Origin: Procambarus clarkii
Lineage: Eukaryota; Arthropoda; Malacostraca; Decapoda; Cambaridae
Assembly (NCBI RefSeq): GCF_040958095.1
Contig: NC_091160.1
Span: forward strand, 36,842,165 to 36,906,164
Direction of reading: 5' to 3'
DNA length: 64,000 nt
The notes under the pieces: model-generated
Database searches by the model: none
What the model was told of the DNA's origin: nothing
Seen by the model: only the letters and a program-made list of their open reading frames with translations
Shown here: positions 63,633-64,000 of the stretch, piece by piece
Position numbering within the stretch: the first letter of the stretch is position 1
Layout: every line of letters begins with the position of its first letter
Program-made: the position numbers and the translations under genes

Positions 63633-64000
63633 GTAAGTTACGTTATACATGCCCAGTACAGTAATGGAAATGAGATACAAAGCAGAATTATGCTAATGGC
63701 ATCCAGCATTTTCTATTCTTTTCAAGCTACAAAATTCATACACAAACGCTTGTCATTATACGAGCACTGTTAAGACTTATAGCCAAAGTTTCAGTACAGA
63801 CCAACAAAAGAGGCAAGAAATATATATTAATATATTTGTTCAATTCCTGCTTCTAAATCAATTTTAAAATAAAGATTTCGCTCTTAATACAATTCATGAT
63901 TCTGGGATTAGTCCACACTAACACATCTCTTATACTTTAGACCTCTTGCAGAGTCCACGATCAGCGTACTCATGAAACGACGGGTTTAGTTTTTCAATCT

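Overview
This window looks like nuclear DNA of a decapod crustacean, most likely a freshwater crayfish. The basis is the mix of tRNA-derived SINEs, short 3' fragments of non-LTR retrotransposons, foldback/MITE-like repeats and long AT-rich introns, which I recognise from decapod genomes; the species call is inference. Coding exons are short, spliced and far apart. Nearly all other long open frames are by-products of repeats or of a stop-poor GC-rich block.

Three spliced host genes are supported. (1) Plus strand, 909-22963: eight exons with matching phases and GT-AG junctions, predicting a 746-residue secreted protein of unknown function with a late four-cysteine module and one hydrophobic stretch. 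(2) Minus strand, 51646-36337: the last six exons I could find of an LMBR1/LMBR1L-family multipass membrane protein (Drosophila lilipod family). The N-terminal exons were not found. (3) Plus strand, 59681-63632 and on past the window end: the first three coding exons of a type II membrane protein with an RDTDS motif, resembling an uncharacterised invertebrate glycosyltransferase-like family. Genes 1 and 2 converge; gene 2 and gene 3 diverge as seen here, unless the missing gene 2 exons lie beyond gene 3, which would make gene 3 nested. A possible further first coding exon lies on the minus strand at 29780-29848.

Layout: 1-24080 is gene 1 with repeat-rich introns, including a ~680-bp palindrome at 4275-4950, a jockey-type LINE tail, a MITE and SINEs. 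24080-36336 is AT-rich and nearly gene-free, with a head-to-head SINE pair among (AT)n tracts. 36337-51646 is gene 2; its last intron holds a ~5.6-kb insertion (about 37485-43114) with long inverted repeats around a GC-rich, strikingly T-poor core. Other gene 2 introns hold long (AT)n tracts, a foldback element and a hAT-type MITE with target-site duplication. 52425-58380 is dominated by satellite-like arrays: a 1.5-kb CAG/TAG/AAG array, a 20-bp G-rich array, a 73-79-bp minisatellite split by a LINE fragment, and 24-bp arrays; a MITE with a 9-bp target duplication also lies here. 58400-64000 holds gene 3.

No rRNA, genuine tRNA, CRISPR, LTR element or Polinton was seen. The best candidate for something undescribed is the T-depleted inverted-repeat element at 37485-43114, followed by the gene 1 and gene 3 proteins.
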